From contig CACERG010000014.1 of assembly GCA_902561795.1 (NCBI GenBank), forward strand, positions 1-50,979: DNA of 50,979 bases, in the 5' to 3' direction. The notes beneath the pieces were generated by a model. It was given only the letters and a program-made list of their open reading frames with translations, had not been told where the DNA came from and ran no database searches. The position numbers and the translations under genes are program-made. The stretch comes from an uncultured Bacteroidota bacterium (GTDB lineage: Bacteria > Bacteroidota > Bacteroidia > Flavobacteriales > Flavobacteriaceae). Numbering within the stretch: position 1 is the first letter of the stretch; each line of letters begins with the position of its first letter. This document shows positions 1 to 7,860 of this stretch, in pieces.

Positions 1-693
1 GGTATGGTGATGCCTGTGATAGTTTCCCATTAGATGCATCAGAGAATGCCGATTCTGATGGTGACGGTATTGGGGATAATGCGGACACGGATGATGATAA
101 TGATAACTGGTCAGATACGATTGAACTGGCCTGTGGAACTAGTCCTACAAATAGCGGCGATAAACCCATAGATAGTGATAATGACGGAGATCCAGATTGT
201 CTTGATCCTGATGATGATAATGATGGGTATCTAGACACCGAAGACCTCTTCCCTTTCGATAATCAAGAATGGGCAGATAACGATCTCGATGGTATTGGAG
301 ATAATGCCGACATGGATGATGATAATGATCAGTACCTAGACCAAGATGAGATTGACTGTCTAACGGATCCTTTTGACAGCACCAGTACACCCGATGACTT
401 TGATAAAGATTTAATCCCTGACTGTATCGATCCTAATGACGATAATGACAGCTGTCCGGATACAGAAGATGAGTTCCCACTAGATCCTGAGTTTTGTCAA
501 GACACCGATGGGGATGGTATTGACGATCGCTTTGATTTTGACTCTGACAATGACGGGATCCCTGATCACAGAGATCAATTCCCACAGGATCCTAATGCCA
601 GTGCAGATGGTGATGGTGATGGGATACCTGATAGTCAGGATACAGATAAAAATAATGACGGGTTCCCAGATGATCAGATTATCGTATCCAGTG
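1..693 (+). repeat. Near-identical direct duplication, copy 1 (TSP3 array)
   Basis: This tract aligns without gaps to 2401-3093. I counted 15 mismatches in 693 positions (about 97.8% identity); three change the protein (N/D, T/A, Q/E) and the rest are silent. The first 149 positions are identical. The match stops sharply at 694, at the junction with the sorting domain. The left limit lies at or beyond the window edge. Confidence 0.95.
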
Positions 694-947
694 TAGTAAC
701 ACCAAACCAACCTGGGATTGAAGAAACTTGGAAAGTAATAAACATTGAAGACTATCCTTTTACAAGCATTGAAGTCTTTGCACCAGACGGAAGTAGAGTA
801 TTCCGATCAGGTGATTATAAAAATGATTGGAGAGGGACAAATATACGAACAGGTAATCCACTACCAACAGGACCTTACTATTATAGAATAGCAATCGGAG
901 GAACATCTGGTGAAATAATAGACGGTTGGCTCTATATTTTTAATTAA
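3..947 (+). CDS. TSP3-repeat surface protein with T9SS type B sorting domain, 5' truncated by window edge
   Basis: The reading frame is open from the left edge, so 314 C-terminal residues are present and the N-terminus is missing. Residues 1-230 are a run of aspartate-rich thrombospondin-type-3 repeats (DSDGDGIGDNADTDDDND and similar), which in this family bind calcium and form a stiff stalk. Residues 231-314 resemble the gliding-motility-associated (CHU_C, type B) sorting domain: TPNQPG, DYPFTSIEVFAPDG, NDWRGT, LPTGPYYYRI and a terminal GWLYIFN. Proteins with this domain are exported by the type IX system to the cell surface. The repeat part is almost identical to the next gene, while the sorting domain is only about two-thirds identical. 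By analogy with that paralogue the lost N-terminus probably held a signal peptide and a binding domain. Ligand unknown. Confidence 0.85.
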   Translation, partial: YGDACDSFPLDASENADSDGDGIGDNADTDDDNDNWSDTIELACGTSPTNSGDKPIDSDNDGDPDCLDPDDDNDGYLDTEDLFPFDNQEWADNDLDGIGDNADMDDDNDQYLDQDEIDCLTDPFDSTSTPDDFDKDLIPDCIDPNDDNDSCPDTEDEFPLDPEFCQDTDGDGIDDRFDFDSDNDGIPDHRDQFPQDPNASADGDGDGIPDSQDTDKNNDGFPDDQIIVSSVVTPNQPGIEETWKVINIEDYPFTSIEVFAPDGSRVFRSGDYKNDWRGTNIRTGNPLPTGPYYYRIAIGGTSGEIIDGWLYIFN

Positions 948-1160
948 ATAAAGATTTTAATAAAGTAAACTAGTTTATTTATATCAAAATATAATTTTGA
1001 GAAATGAATTTGTGATATTCTTAAAAAAGCCTATTAATTTTTTAGTTTTTATTATCAATGATGTCTTTTTCAAAGGATATGATTTTTATATAGTTTTTTA
1101 ATACAATCATACAATTCACCTTAAAAATTTATGTTAGGTTCGTTGGCTGACTTCATAAAG

Positions 1161-3347
1161 ATGAAAAAATATACGCCACTTTTTATAGTTACCTGTTTTC
1201 TATTTTTCTCTTCTCCTGTTTTTAGCCAAATTAATGTAGAGGTCACGAACAATAATAGTTCTGGTGCAGGATCATTTACCCAAGCTATGATTGATTGTAT
1301 AGCTGACAACACCGGTGGAAATATTACATTTGCAGCAGGCCTATCCGGCACTATAACCTTACCAGCAGGATCAAACCCTTTTGGTATGATGCTAAATAAA
1401 GATATTACGGTAACAGGTAACGGAACGGATACTACAATCCTTAGTGGTGGTAATGCCACTTACGATGTTTTTTTTGTGGCTAATGGTAGTAATCTTGTAT
1501 TAAACGATTTAACACTTACAAAAGCAGCAGCTTCTACTGGAGATCCACCCTGCTGCGGAATAAGATCTAGTGAAAGAGGTGGATGGGTCGGTGTTCATAG
1601 GAATCCGAAATCAACAGCAACATTAAATAGGGTCCATATTACAGAAAATGACAACGCTAAGCCATTTTATGCCAGATTTGGTGCTATCTTAACTCTTAAT
1701 AATTGTTCAGTTGTAGACAATGCAGCTTATCCAATGTTTTCCAGTGACAGAGGTTCAACACCTACTGGTGATAATGCATCAACTTTTAATACAACGCAAT
1801 ATTCAAATGTTATAGACATACAAAATTCTAGTTTTATTGACAACACTGGTTTTTATCTTTTTTACACTGAAAGATTAGTTAGAATCAGTAATTCATATTT
1901 TGAAGGAAATAAAGCTATCGGAAATTTCAGAGGTCTTAACAGATATGAGGTATTAAACAGCGTGTTTAAAGACAACACGGCCACTTATTTATTCACCGGA
2001 TTTGCAAATTACGGTAACAGACTCAACACGGAGGCCGCAGATCACCGTAAGTTCGATGGCAACACCTTTTGCGGTAATACTGTTACTTCTTTAATTAATG
2101 TTAATAATTATGGATCTATAACAACTGTTTCAAATAATATTTTTGATAGTGCTGATGATAACACTACATTGTTAAATGCAACAAACACTACAAAATCTGG
2201 AAATACCTTTAATGCTACTAGTGCGTGTAATTCAGGCTCATCAACTGACAGTGACGGTGATGGATCAATTGACAGCCAAGACAACTGCCCTACTGTAGCA
2301 AACCCTGATCAAGCTGATAATGATCAAGATGGGGTGGGTAATGTTTGTGACAATTGTGTTAATCAAAACAATCCTTTCCAGGTTGATACAGATGCCGATG
2401 GGTATGGTGATGCCTGTGATAGTTTCCCATTAGATGCATCAGAGAATGCCGATTCTGATGGTGACGGTATTGGGGATAATGCGGACACGGATGATGATAA
2501 TGATAACTGGTCAGATACGATTGAACTGGCCTGTGGAACTAGTCCTACAGATAGCGGTGATAAACCCATAGATAGTGATAATGACGGAGATCCAGATTGT
2601 CTTGATCCTGATGATGATAATGATGGGTATCTGGACACCGAAGACCTCTTCCCTTTCGATAATCAAGAATGGGCAGATAACGATCTCGATGGTATTGGAG
2701 ATAATGCCGACATGGATGATGATAATGATCAGTACCTAGACCAAGATGAGATTGACTGTCTAACGGATCCTTTTGACAGCACCAGTACACCCGATGACTT
2801 TGATAAAGATTTAATCCCTGACTGTATCGATCCTAATGATGATAATGACAGCTGTCCAGATGCAGAAGATGAGTTCCCGCTAGATCCTGAGTTTTGTCAA
2901 GACACCGATGGCGATGGTATCGACGATCGCTTTGATTTTGACTCTGACAATGACGGAATTCCTGATCACAGAGATCAATTCCCACAGGATCCTAATGCCA
3001 GTGCAGATGGTGATGGTGACGGAATACCTGATAGTCAGGATACAGATAAAAATAATGACGGGTTCCCAGATGATGAGATTATAGTATCCAGTGCCCTTAC
3101 TCCTAATCAGCCCGGTGTAGAGGCTACTTGGAAAGTGATAAACGTCGAAGACTATCCCTTTACTAGCGTGAGAGTTTATGCTCCAGATGGAAGTATTGTT
3201 TATAAGTCAAATAATTATCAGAACGACTGGACAGGCACAGACATGATGCAGGGGAATGCACTACCCACAGGACCTTATTACTATAGGGTAGCACTGGGAG
3301 GACCTTCAAATGAAGTACTAGAGGGTTGGATTTATATTTTTAATTAA
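1161..3347 (+). CDS. Surface adhesin: beta-helix-like domain, TSP3 stalk, T9SS type B sorting domain
   Basis: 728 residues from the ATG at 1161. I prefer this start to the in-frame ATG at 1131 because it opens directly on a signal peptide (MKKYTPLFIVTC..., ending near VFSQ at residue 23). Residues about 24-360 look like a secreted parallel beta-helix of the 'GSxxQAI...ITF...GTITLPAG' type, rich in N, T and S. Residues about 363-644 are TSP3 calcium-binding repeats. Residues 645-728 are a CHU_C-like sorting domain (TPNQPGVEATWKVINVEDYP, NDWTGT, GPYYYRVALGG). The family is exported by the type IX system and held at the cell surface. A PorP/SprF gene follows after 9 bp and is probably its dedicated outer-membrane partner. 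The ligand is unknown. Confidence 0.88.
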   Translation: MKKYTPLFIVTCFLFFSSPVFSQINVEVTNNNSSGAGSFTQAMIDCIADNTGGNITFAAGLSGTITLPAGSNPFGMMLNKDITVTGNGTDTTILSGGNATYDVFFVANGSNLVLNDLTLTKAAASTGDPPCCGIRSSERGGWVGVHRNPKSTATLNRVHITENDNAKPFYARFGAILTLNNCSVVDNAAYPMFSSDRGSTPTGDNASTFNTTQYSNVIDIQNSSFIDNTGFYLFYTERLVRISNSYFEGNKAIGNFRGLNRYEVLNSVFKDNTATYLFTGFANYGNRLNTEAADHRKFDGNTFCGNTVTSLINVNNYGSITTVSNNIFDSADDNTTLLNATNTTKSGNTFNATSACNSGSSTDSDGDGSIDSQDNCPTVANPDQADNDQDGVGNVCDNCVNQNNPFQVDTDADGYGDACDSFPLDASENADSDGDGIGDNADTDDDNDNWSDTIELACGTSPTDSGDKPIDSDNDGDPDCLDPDDDNDGYLDTEDLFPFDNQEWADNDLDGIGDNADMDDDNDQYLDQDEIDCLTDPFDSTSTPDDFDKDLIPDCIDPNDDNDSCPDAEDEFPLDPEFCQDTDGDGIDDRFDFDSDNDGIPDHRDQFPQDPNASADGDGDGIPDSQDTDKNNDGFPDDEIIVSSALTPNQPGVEATWKVINVEDYPFTSVRVYAPDGSIVYKSNNYQNDWTGTDMMQGNALPTGPYYYRVALGGPSNEVLEGWIYIFN
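2401..3093 (+). repeat. Near-identical direct duplication, copy 2 (TSP3 array)
   Basis: Partner of the tract at 1-693, in the same orientation and reading frame, 2400 bp downstream. It lies inside the full-length paralogue and covers most of its TSP3 stalk. Beyond 3093 the two genes diverge abruptly although the alignment stays the same length, which suggests gene conversion or a recent duplication limited to the stalk. Confidence 0.95.
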
Positions 3348-3356
3348 ATTTGAAAC

Positions 3357-4229
3357 ATGAAAAATAATCCTTTTTACATCTTTTTATTTATTTGTGTTAC
3401 AGGTTTTTCTCAAGTAAATGAAAACCTTCTTATGGAGCGTTTCAATATGAACGCTTTTAATCCTGCTTTTGTTGGGAGTGAAGGAAGACAGGTATCTTTT
3501 ACTTCACGGTCTTATTGGCAAGGAATAGCCCAGGCTCCATCTATTAGCTATTTTTTCTACAGCGGAAATCCAAAGAAAAATTTATCTCTTGGAGCCTCTG
3601 TAATTACAAATAAAGTTTTTATTGATAGAAGAACCTTATATGCAGTAGATGCTAGCTATCAATTAAGTATGGGCGGAGAATCAAAACTTTTTTTAGGGAT
3701 TAAAGCTGGAGCAACATCTAAAATTACAGATATAGAAAGTCTGGAGAGAATTACAAACACAGCTAACCCTGCTATAACAAATGATGGAAATGCAGTCTTT
3801 CCAGTTTTGGGCTTTGGAGCACTTTTTAAAACCAAAGCATTCTTTCTTTCAGCATCAATCCCAAATTTTTTAAACCCTGTTAATTTTGTAAGTGACAACG
3901 CTTTAGTTGGTTCAGAAAAACCAAATACTTATCTGCTTGCTGGAACCTCTTTTGATGTTGGTGTATTTGGCTCCAAATTAAAGCCTTTTATAAGTACAAA
4001 ATTAATCCCTGATGGTGAAAATCAGACTCACATTGGAGGGACACTAGATTTTAAAAACTTTCTTGAAATTGGAGCAGGCTATAAAAATATTGGCTTTACT
4101 AATTTTCTTCTTATGGTAAAAACAAAATTTGGACTCTCAATTGCTTATGCTTACGAATTCGGTATCCCTAGCGGCCAAGCCGCAGTAACAAGAAGTGGAA
4201 ACGAACTTTTTATAAAGTTTAACTTTTAG
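3357..4229 (+). CDS. PorP/SprF family type IX secretion outer-membrane protein
   Basis: 290 residues with an N-terminal signal peptide ending near GFSQ (residue 19). The family signature is clear: after the signal comes MERFNMNAFNPAFVGSEG, then SRSYWQGIAQAPSISYFFYSG and a run of alternating amphipathic beta strands ending in aromatic residues, as expected for an outer-membrane barrel. Members (TIGR03519) commonly sit next to type B cargo; SprF is needed for surface display of SprB in Flavobacterium johnsoniae. Here the gene begins 9 bp after the TSP3 adhesin and is likely co-transcribed, so it probably serves that adhesin and the truncated one upstream. Partnership is inferred from position only. 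Confidence 0.9.
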   Translation: MKNNPFYIFLFICVTGFSQVNENLLMERFNMNAFNPAFVGSEGRQVSFTSRSYWQGIAQAPSISYFFYSGNPKKNLSLGASVITNKVFIDRRTLYAVDASYQLSMGGESKLFLGIKAGATSKITDIESLERITNTANPAITNDGNAVFPVLGFGALFKTKAFFLSASIPNFLNPVNFVSDNALVGSEKPNTYLLAGTSFDVGVFGSKLKPFISTKLIPDGENQTHIGGTLDFKNFLEIGAGYKNIGFTNFLLMVKTKFGLSIAYAYEFGIPSGQAAVTRSGNELFIKFNF

Positions 4230-4265
4230 ATTATTTTATTCAAAATCAATTTAACAACTATAAGT

Positions 4266-5429
4266 TTGAAAAATACATTGCTATATGCAATAGTCTTTTT
4301 AATTGTAAGTAGTTGCAAATCTAAAGATGAAAAAAAATCAAATGATCCTTTATCATTTCCAAATTGGGAATTAATTGCTGATAAGCTTATTGAAAGAAGC
4401 GATTTAAAAAAAGGTGAAAAAGTTATACTAATATCACAGCCTGGAGGCTTTGACCCAATAGTATCCCTTCTCTCTGAAAAAATAAATAATTCAGGAGCTT
4501 TATATCTTGGTACTTTTTCGGTTGACTCACTAAAAAATCCTGATTATTGGCAAACTGATTTTATAAGAAAAAGTAATGGAAAAAGTAAAGACGAATTAGT
4601 GGAGTATTTAATGGAGGTTGATTTGGGGATAATGCTACCCGGAGCAAATCCAACTCACACGGAATATTCTGCTATGCAAGAGGTCTTAAAAAGAAATAAA
4701 GGAAGGACAATTCATTTTCACTGGGCAGGTGCTTACGATCTGGCAGGTAATCTTTTAAATACCAATAACAAAATAAGCAATTACTATCAGGACGTTTTAC
4801 TTAAAACAGATTATGCTGAACTTGCAAAAAGACAAAAAATTTTTGAAAATGCTCTTAGAGAAAACTTAATAAAAATTACAACACCCTTAGGTACTGATAT
4901 TAAATTTAGGATCGGAAATCGACCTGTTACAAAACAAGACGGAGATGCCTCATACAGACAGGAGATTTATAAAAACCTAATTGACAGAGAAATCGAATTA
5001 CCACCTGGAGCTGTTCGTGTAGCCCCTATTGAAGAAACAGTGCAAGGGACTATTGCTTTTCCAAATTCTGTATGGCAAGGAGAAAAAGTTGAAGGCCTTG
5101 TAATGAAATTTATAAACGGTAAAATTGAAAATCTGTCTGCTAATAAGGGTGAAGATGCAGTTTTAGAAGAATTGAAGTCAGCTGGAGAAGCGGGTCAATA
5201 TTTTAGAGAATTCGCTTTAGGATTTAATCCTCTTCTAGCTATTCCAGAAAAAGATCCCTGGATTCCTTACTATGGATATGGAGCTGGAGTAATAAGACTA
5301 TCACTTGGTGATAATACAGAACTTGGAGGTAACGTTAGAGGAGGTTATGTAAGGTGGAATTTCTTTACTGATGCCACAGTAATTGTAGGTGACGATTTAT
5401 GGGTTGAAAACGGAAAACTAGTAAAATAA
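4266..5429 (+). CDS. Lipoprotein related to M29 aminopeptidases, probably lacking metal ligands
   Basis: 387 residues from a TTG start. The N-terminus (MKNTLLYAIVFLIVSSCKSK) has a lipobox with Cys17, so it is probably a membrane-anchored lipoprotein. The C-terminal half follows the M29 (AmpS/AmpT-like) layout: a PPGAVRVAPIEETVQGTIAF segment around residues 246-265, FREFALGFNP at 313-322, GVIRLSLGDN at 341-350, and GGYVRWNFFTDATV near the end. In the active enzymes the last two segments usually carry metal-binding His and Asp residues (as in GxIHxALG and HxD); here they read R344 and R363-W-N365. I infer a binding or structural role, or altered chemistry. Family assignment is moderate. It starts 36 bp after the PorP/SprF gene and may belong to the same transcript. 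Confidence 0.6.
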   Translation: MKNTLLYAIVFLIVSSCKSKDEKKSNDPLSFPNWELIADKLIERSDLKKGEKVILISQPGGFDPIVSLLSEKINNSGALYLGTFSVDSLKNPDYWQTDFIRKSNGKSKDELVEYLMEVDLGIMLPGANPTHTEYSAMQEVLKRNKGRTIHFHWAGAYDLAGNLLNTNNKISNYYQDVLLKTDYAELAKRQKIFENALRENLIKITTPLGTDIKFRIGNRPVTKQDGDASYRQEIYKNLIDREIELPPGAVRVAPIEETVQGTIAFPNSVWQGEKVEGLVMKFINGKIENLSANKGEDAVLEELKSAGEAGQYFREFALGFNPLLAIPEKDPWIPYYGYGAGVIRLSLGDNTELGGNVRGGYVRWNFFTDATVIVGDDLWVENGKLVK

Positions 5430-5489
5430 TTTTTTCAGAAACTGTAATTGAAGTATTAATGCAGTAATACTTTTCTTAATTTTTTTTTT

Positions 5490-5519
5490 TTTGAAATGTA
5501 TATTAGATGTCTATATTTA
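5490..5519 (+). promoter_or_regulatory. Bacteroidota-type promoter before the 31-codon ORF
   Basis: TTTG at 5490-5493, an 18-nt spacer, then TATATTTA at 5512-5519, matching the TTTG / TAnnTTTG pattern at seven of eight positions in the -7 box. It lies 8 nt before the small ORF at 5528, so the leader would be very short. Confidence 0.45.
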
Positions 5520-5527
5520 AAAATTAA

Positions 5528-5623
5528 ATGAAATTTCAAAACATATTAAAGGCTTTGGCAGTTTCGATGATATTTGGTGGAATCGGAATTATTTGGTTTG
5601 GGCTTAACATGATGAAGAGCTAA
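5528..5623 (+). CDS. Predicted 31-residue single-span membrane microprotein
   Basis: An ATG-to-TAA frame of 31 codons encoding MKFQNILKALAVSMIFGGIG followed by IIWFGLNMMKS. Residues about 9-27 are hydrophobic and glycine-containing, enough for one membrane span, with a basic N-terminus. Support for a real gene is its own promoter-like element immediately upstream, a strong hairpin terminator starting 23 nt after the stop, and its location in an otherwise empty gap. No family is recognised. It could be a chance frame. Confidence 0.45.
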   Translation: MKFQNILKALAVSMIFGGIGIIWFGLNMMKS

Positions 5624-5646
5624 ACTTCACGAAGTATTATTAAAAA

Positions 5647-5670
5647 GCCCTTGAATTTTCAAGGGCCTTT
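5647..5670. terminator. Bidirectional intrinsic terminator
   Basis: Inverted repeat GCCCTTGAA (5647-5655) and TTCAAGGGC (5658-5666). On the minus strand it is followed by a T-run (complement of 5642-5646), suiting the gene that stops at 5689. On the plus strand CTTTCACTTT follows, which could also end transcripts from the small ORF. Confidence 0.7.
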
Positions 5671-5688
5671 CACTTTCAAGTTTATTTT

Positions 5689-6375
5689 CTAAAACTCGCC
5701 AAATGCTGCTAATACCTGAATGGTGAAATTTGATTTGATTTCTACCCCACCATTTGTTTGACCCCATTCCATCATTTCTTTTGCTAGCTTATCTTCAAAC
5801 TGCTGCTTTTGATCAATTAGATCACTGAACCCATTTGAACCTAACACTACCCAATGAGTAGCACCATTAGGTGAGCCAATATCATAGGTTCCAAAACCTA
5901 CTGGTCTGTCACCTAGAATTTTTGAAGCCTTACTTACAAATTTGTCATGCGCTTTTTGAAATGCGATCGGATCATTTGGCTTGATGTCATAAATTTGGAT
6001 AAAAGGAAAGTCCTTTGGAACCCCTCCAAAAAAGCTTTTAAATCTTCCTGCGTAAGCAGGTCCCCACTCTTCAACAAAATTATTTATTTTCTCTAGAAAT
6101 AAACCTTGTTGAAATTCCTTAAGATCTGATCTTCCAATTTTACCAACTTCACCAAATGCGACAACACGATGTGTCCACATATTATCTCCATAGGAAATTC
6201 TTTCAACCTGAACTCCTCCTGATTTATATACTGCATCTTTATTATATTCAGCTAAAAGATTACCAATTGCTTCCTCTGTTCCGTCTTTGGCATTAAAATG
6301 CCATAGTCTAAATGTATTCTGAGAATAAGATATACTTACCATTAAAATACATAATAAATAAAAAAGTTTTTTCAT
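5689..6375 (-). CDS. Secreted protein of unknown function with two similar alpha+beta halves
   Basis: 228 residues. The signal peptide MKKLFYLLCILMVSISYSQ is followed by two segments with the same pattern: about 22-95 (FRLWHFNAKDGTEEAIGNLL ... THRVVAFGEV) and about 124-205 (IQIYDIKPNDPIAFQKAHDK ... THWVVLGSNG). The beta-helix-beta layout with a shared TH-xVV strand suggests tandem ferredoxin-like (ABM/Dabb-type) domains, which is my inference. No catalytic motif stands out. It stands alone, ends at the hairpin at 5647-5666, and is divergent from the Rossmann protein. Function unknown. Confidence 0.8.
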   Translation of the reverse strand: MKKLFYLLCILMVSISYSQNTFRLWHFNAKDGTEEAIGNLLAEYNKDAVYKSGGVQVERISYGDNMWTHRVVAFGEVGKIGRSDLKEFQQGLFLEKINNFVEEWGPAYAGRFKSFFGGVPKDFPFIQIYDIKPNDPIAFQKAHDKFVSKASKILGDRPVGFGTYDIGSPNGATHWVVLGSNGFSDLIDQKQQFEDKLAKEMMEWGQTNGGVEIKSNFTIQVLAAFGEF

Positions 6376-6495
6376 TTTAATTGATTTTATAATTAGTGAT
6401 TTTCAATTTACAAAAAACAAGCTTGATTAAATTTTATAAACTATATTTAAGCACCGTGCATTAATGAATTTAATTAACCCTCACTTGGAATTAAA

Positions 6496-7161
6496 ATGAA
6501 TAGAGAACTACATGCTTTAATTTTAGGTGCAACAGGAGCAACAGGAAAAGAGCTTGTAAACGAATTATTAAATAATCCTAATTTTTGTAAAATTTCGGTT
6601 TTTGGAAGAAGAGTTCCAGATATTGACAATAAAAAATTATTTAAGTATAAAATTGATTTTTCAGAATTAAATAAAATTAAAAAGCTTCTATCAGGTGATA
6701 TTTTATTCTCAGCACTAGGTACAACACTTAAACAGGCGGGAAGTAAAAAACAGCAATTTTTAGTTGACTATACCTATCAATACGAATTTGCCAAAATAGC
6801 TGTTGAAAATGGAACAAAAAATTACTCACTAGTATCCTCAACAGGAGCAGATAAAAATTCTTTTTTTTTCTACCCAAAAATAAAAGGCGAACTAGAGGAA
6901 TCAATTAAAAAACTTCCTTTCAACAAAATCCAAATTTTTCAACCTCCAACATTAATAAGGCAACCTGCACTTGCTAGAAAAGGAGAGAAAATTGGTATTA
7001 GAGTTTTTAATAGGTTAAATAAAATTGGACTTTTTAAATCACAAAAGCCATTACCAGTAAAAATCCTAGCAAAAATTATGATAGATGCTGCATTATCAAA
7101 AAATTCTGATAGATTAGAAGTTTTTAGTACCCAGGATATAGCAGGACTAAATAACAAATAG
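6496..7161 (+). CDS. NAD(P)-binding Rossmann-fold protein (TIP30/HTATIP2-like short-chain family)
   Basis: 221 residues. The N-terminus has the dinucleotide-binding loop GATGATG at residues 11-17, then VFGRR at the usual place for cofactor-ribose recognition, SALGTT after the fourth strand, VSSTGAD, and YPKIKGELEESI, which fits the Y-x3-K region of atypical short-chain dehydrogenases. This layout is seen in small NAD(P)H-binding oxidoreductases of the TIP30 group. Cytosolic, with no signal peptide. A TATATTTA box at 6442-6449 may be its promoter. The substrate cannot be read from the sequence. It is followed by a hairpin and converges on the lamin-tail lipoprotein. Confidence 0.82.
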   Translation: MNRELHALILGATGATGKELVNELLNNPNFCKISVFGRRVPDIDNKKLFKYKIDFSELNKIKKLLSGDILFSALGTTLKQAGSKKQQFLVDYTYQYEFAKIAVENGTKNYSLVSSTGADKNSFFFYPKIKGELEESIKKLPFNKIQIFQPPTLIRQPALARKGEKIGIRVFNRLNKIGLFKSQKPLPVKILAKIMIDAALSKNSDRLEVFSTQDIAGLNNK

Positions 7162-7162
7162 A

Positions 7163-7179
7163 CCAAACAAAGTGTTTGG
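7163..7179. terminator. Hairpin between convergent genes
   Basis: CCAAACA (7163-7169) pairs with TGTTTGG (7173-7179) around a 3-nt loop. It begins 2 nt after the stop of the Rossmann protein and 29 nt beyond the stop of the minus-strand lipoprotein. The T-tracts are weak, so strength is uncertain. Confidence 0.5.
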
Positions 7180-7207
7180 CCTACTTGTAAAAAAGTTTTA
7201 ATAAATT

Positions 7208-7759
7208 TTAATTATTAGGTAATCCAGGAGTAGGATTTTCAAAAAATATAAATTCATTAACATTGTTTGGATCTCTACCCATAGATACGTCAGTTGTTTG
7301 TTCTGTGAAAGATAAAGAATCAATTATTGTTTGATTGTCTTGAGAAATTAAAACTATAGATTCTCCTCCTTTACTTAATTTATTACTAACATGTAAAGGT
7401 CCTTGCTCTTGATCGTCGTCACACCAGATTAAAATATATCCTTTAGGCTGAACAGTTGTTAAAGAAGGATCTGTATCTGGAATCTGATAAGGATCGTCAT
7501 CACCTATGGTATCGGTAAAATACATTCCACCTAAGTCTATAGCTTCATTAGAATCATTATACAGCTCTACCCAGTCATCATAATCTCCCGAAGGATCTGC
7601 ACAACAGGTATCATTACTAGCTAAAAATTCATTTATAATTAGTCCCATTCCTGGGTCCTCTTCAACGGTAGCTTCTTCATTCATGTCCTCGTCATTTGTG
7701 CTTTCGGAGGAACAAGAAAATAGAAGTATGCAAGTAAAAAATGAAATATATTTTTTCAT
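7208..7759 (-). CDS. Lamin-tail-domain lipoprotein
   Basis: 183 residues. The N-terminus MKKYISFFTCILLFSCSSES has a lipobox with Cys16. An acidic linker (residues about 17-37) leads to a lamin-tail (LTD) domain: LIINEFLASND, then DDWVELYNDSNEAIDLGGMY, KGYILIWCDDD, LSKGGESIVLI and a C-terminal PTPGLPNN. LTD domains are beta-sandwiches found in secreted or surface proteins of many bacteria, often with nucleases or CotH proteins; here the domain is alone. The acidic stretch after the lipidated Cys could act as a surface-export signal as in Bacteroidota SLPs, which is inference. It is probably surface exposed. Role unknown. Confidence 0.82.
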   Translation of the reverse strand: MKKYISFFTCILLFSCSSESTNDEDMNEEATVEEDPGMGLIINEFLASNDTCCADPSGDYDDWVELYNDSNEAIDLGGMYFTDTIGDDDPYQIPDTDPSLTTVQPKGYILIWCDDDQEQGPLHVSNKLSKGGESIVLISQDNQTIIDSLSFTEQTTDVSMGRDPNNVNEFIFFENPTPGLPNN

Positions 7760-7860
7760 GTGAATTGTTTTTATGGTTAATTAAAATGCGAATTATGTCT
7801 AAATTAAAAAATGTTTACAAAAGGTTTAAATTAATTTAGTGAATTTTGTAGACAATTTAG

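Noticed and set aside
145-390. Minus-strand frame rich in His and Tyr within the TSP3 array (also at 2545-2790)
   Set aside because: It is the antisense of GAT/GAC-rich codons; the same frame recurs in both stalk copies, and its composition is unlike any real protein.
1131-1160. Upstream ATG as start of the TSP3 adhesin
   Set aside because: It would place ten residues before a typical signal peptide; the ATG at 1161 is the better start.
1-3347. CRISPR-like or tandem short-repeat array in the Asp-rich region
   Set aside because: The repeats are protein-level TSP3 units with variable spacing in an open frame, not identical DNA repeats with spacers.
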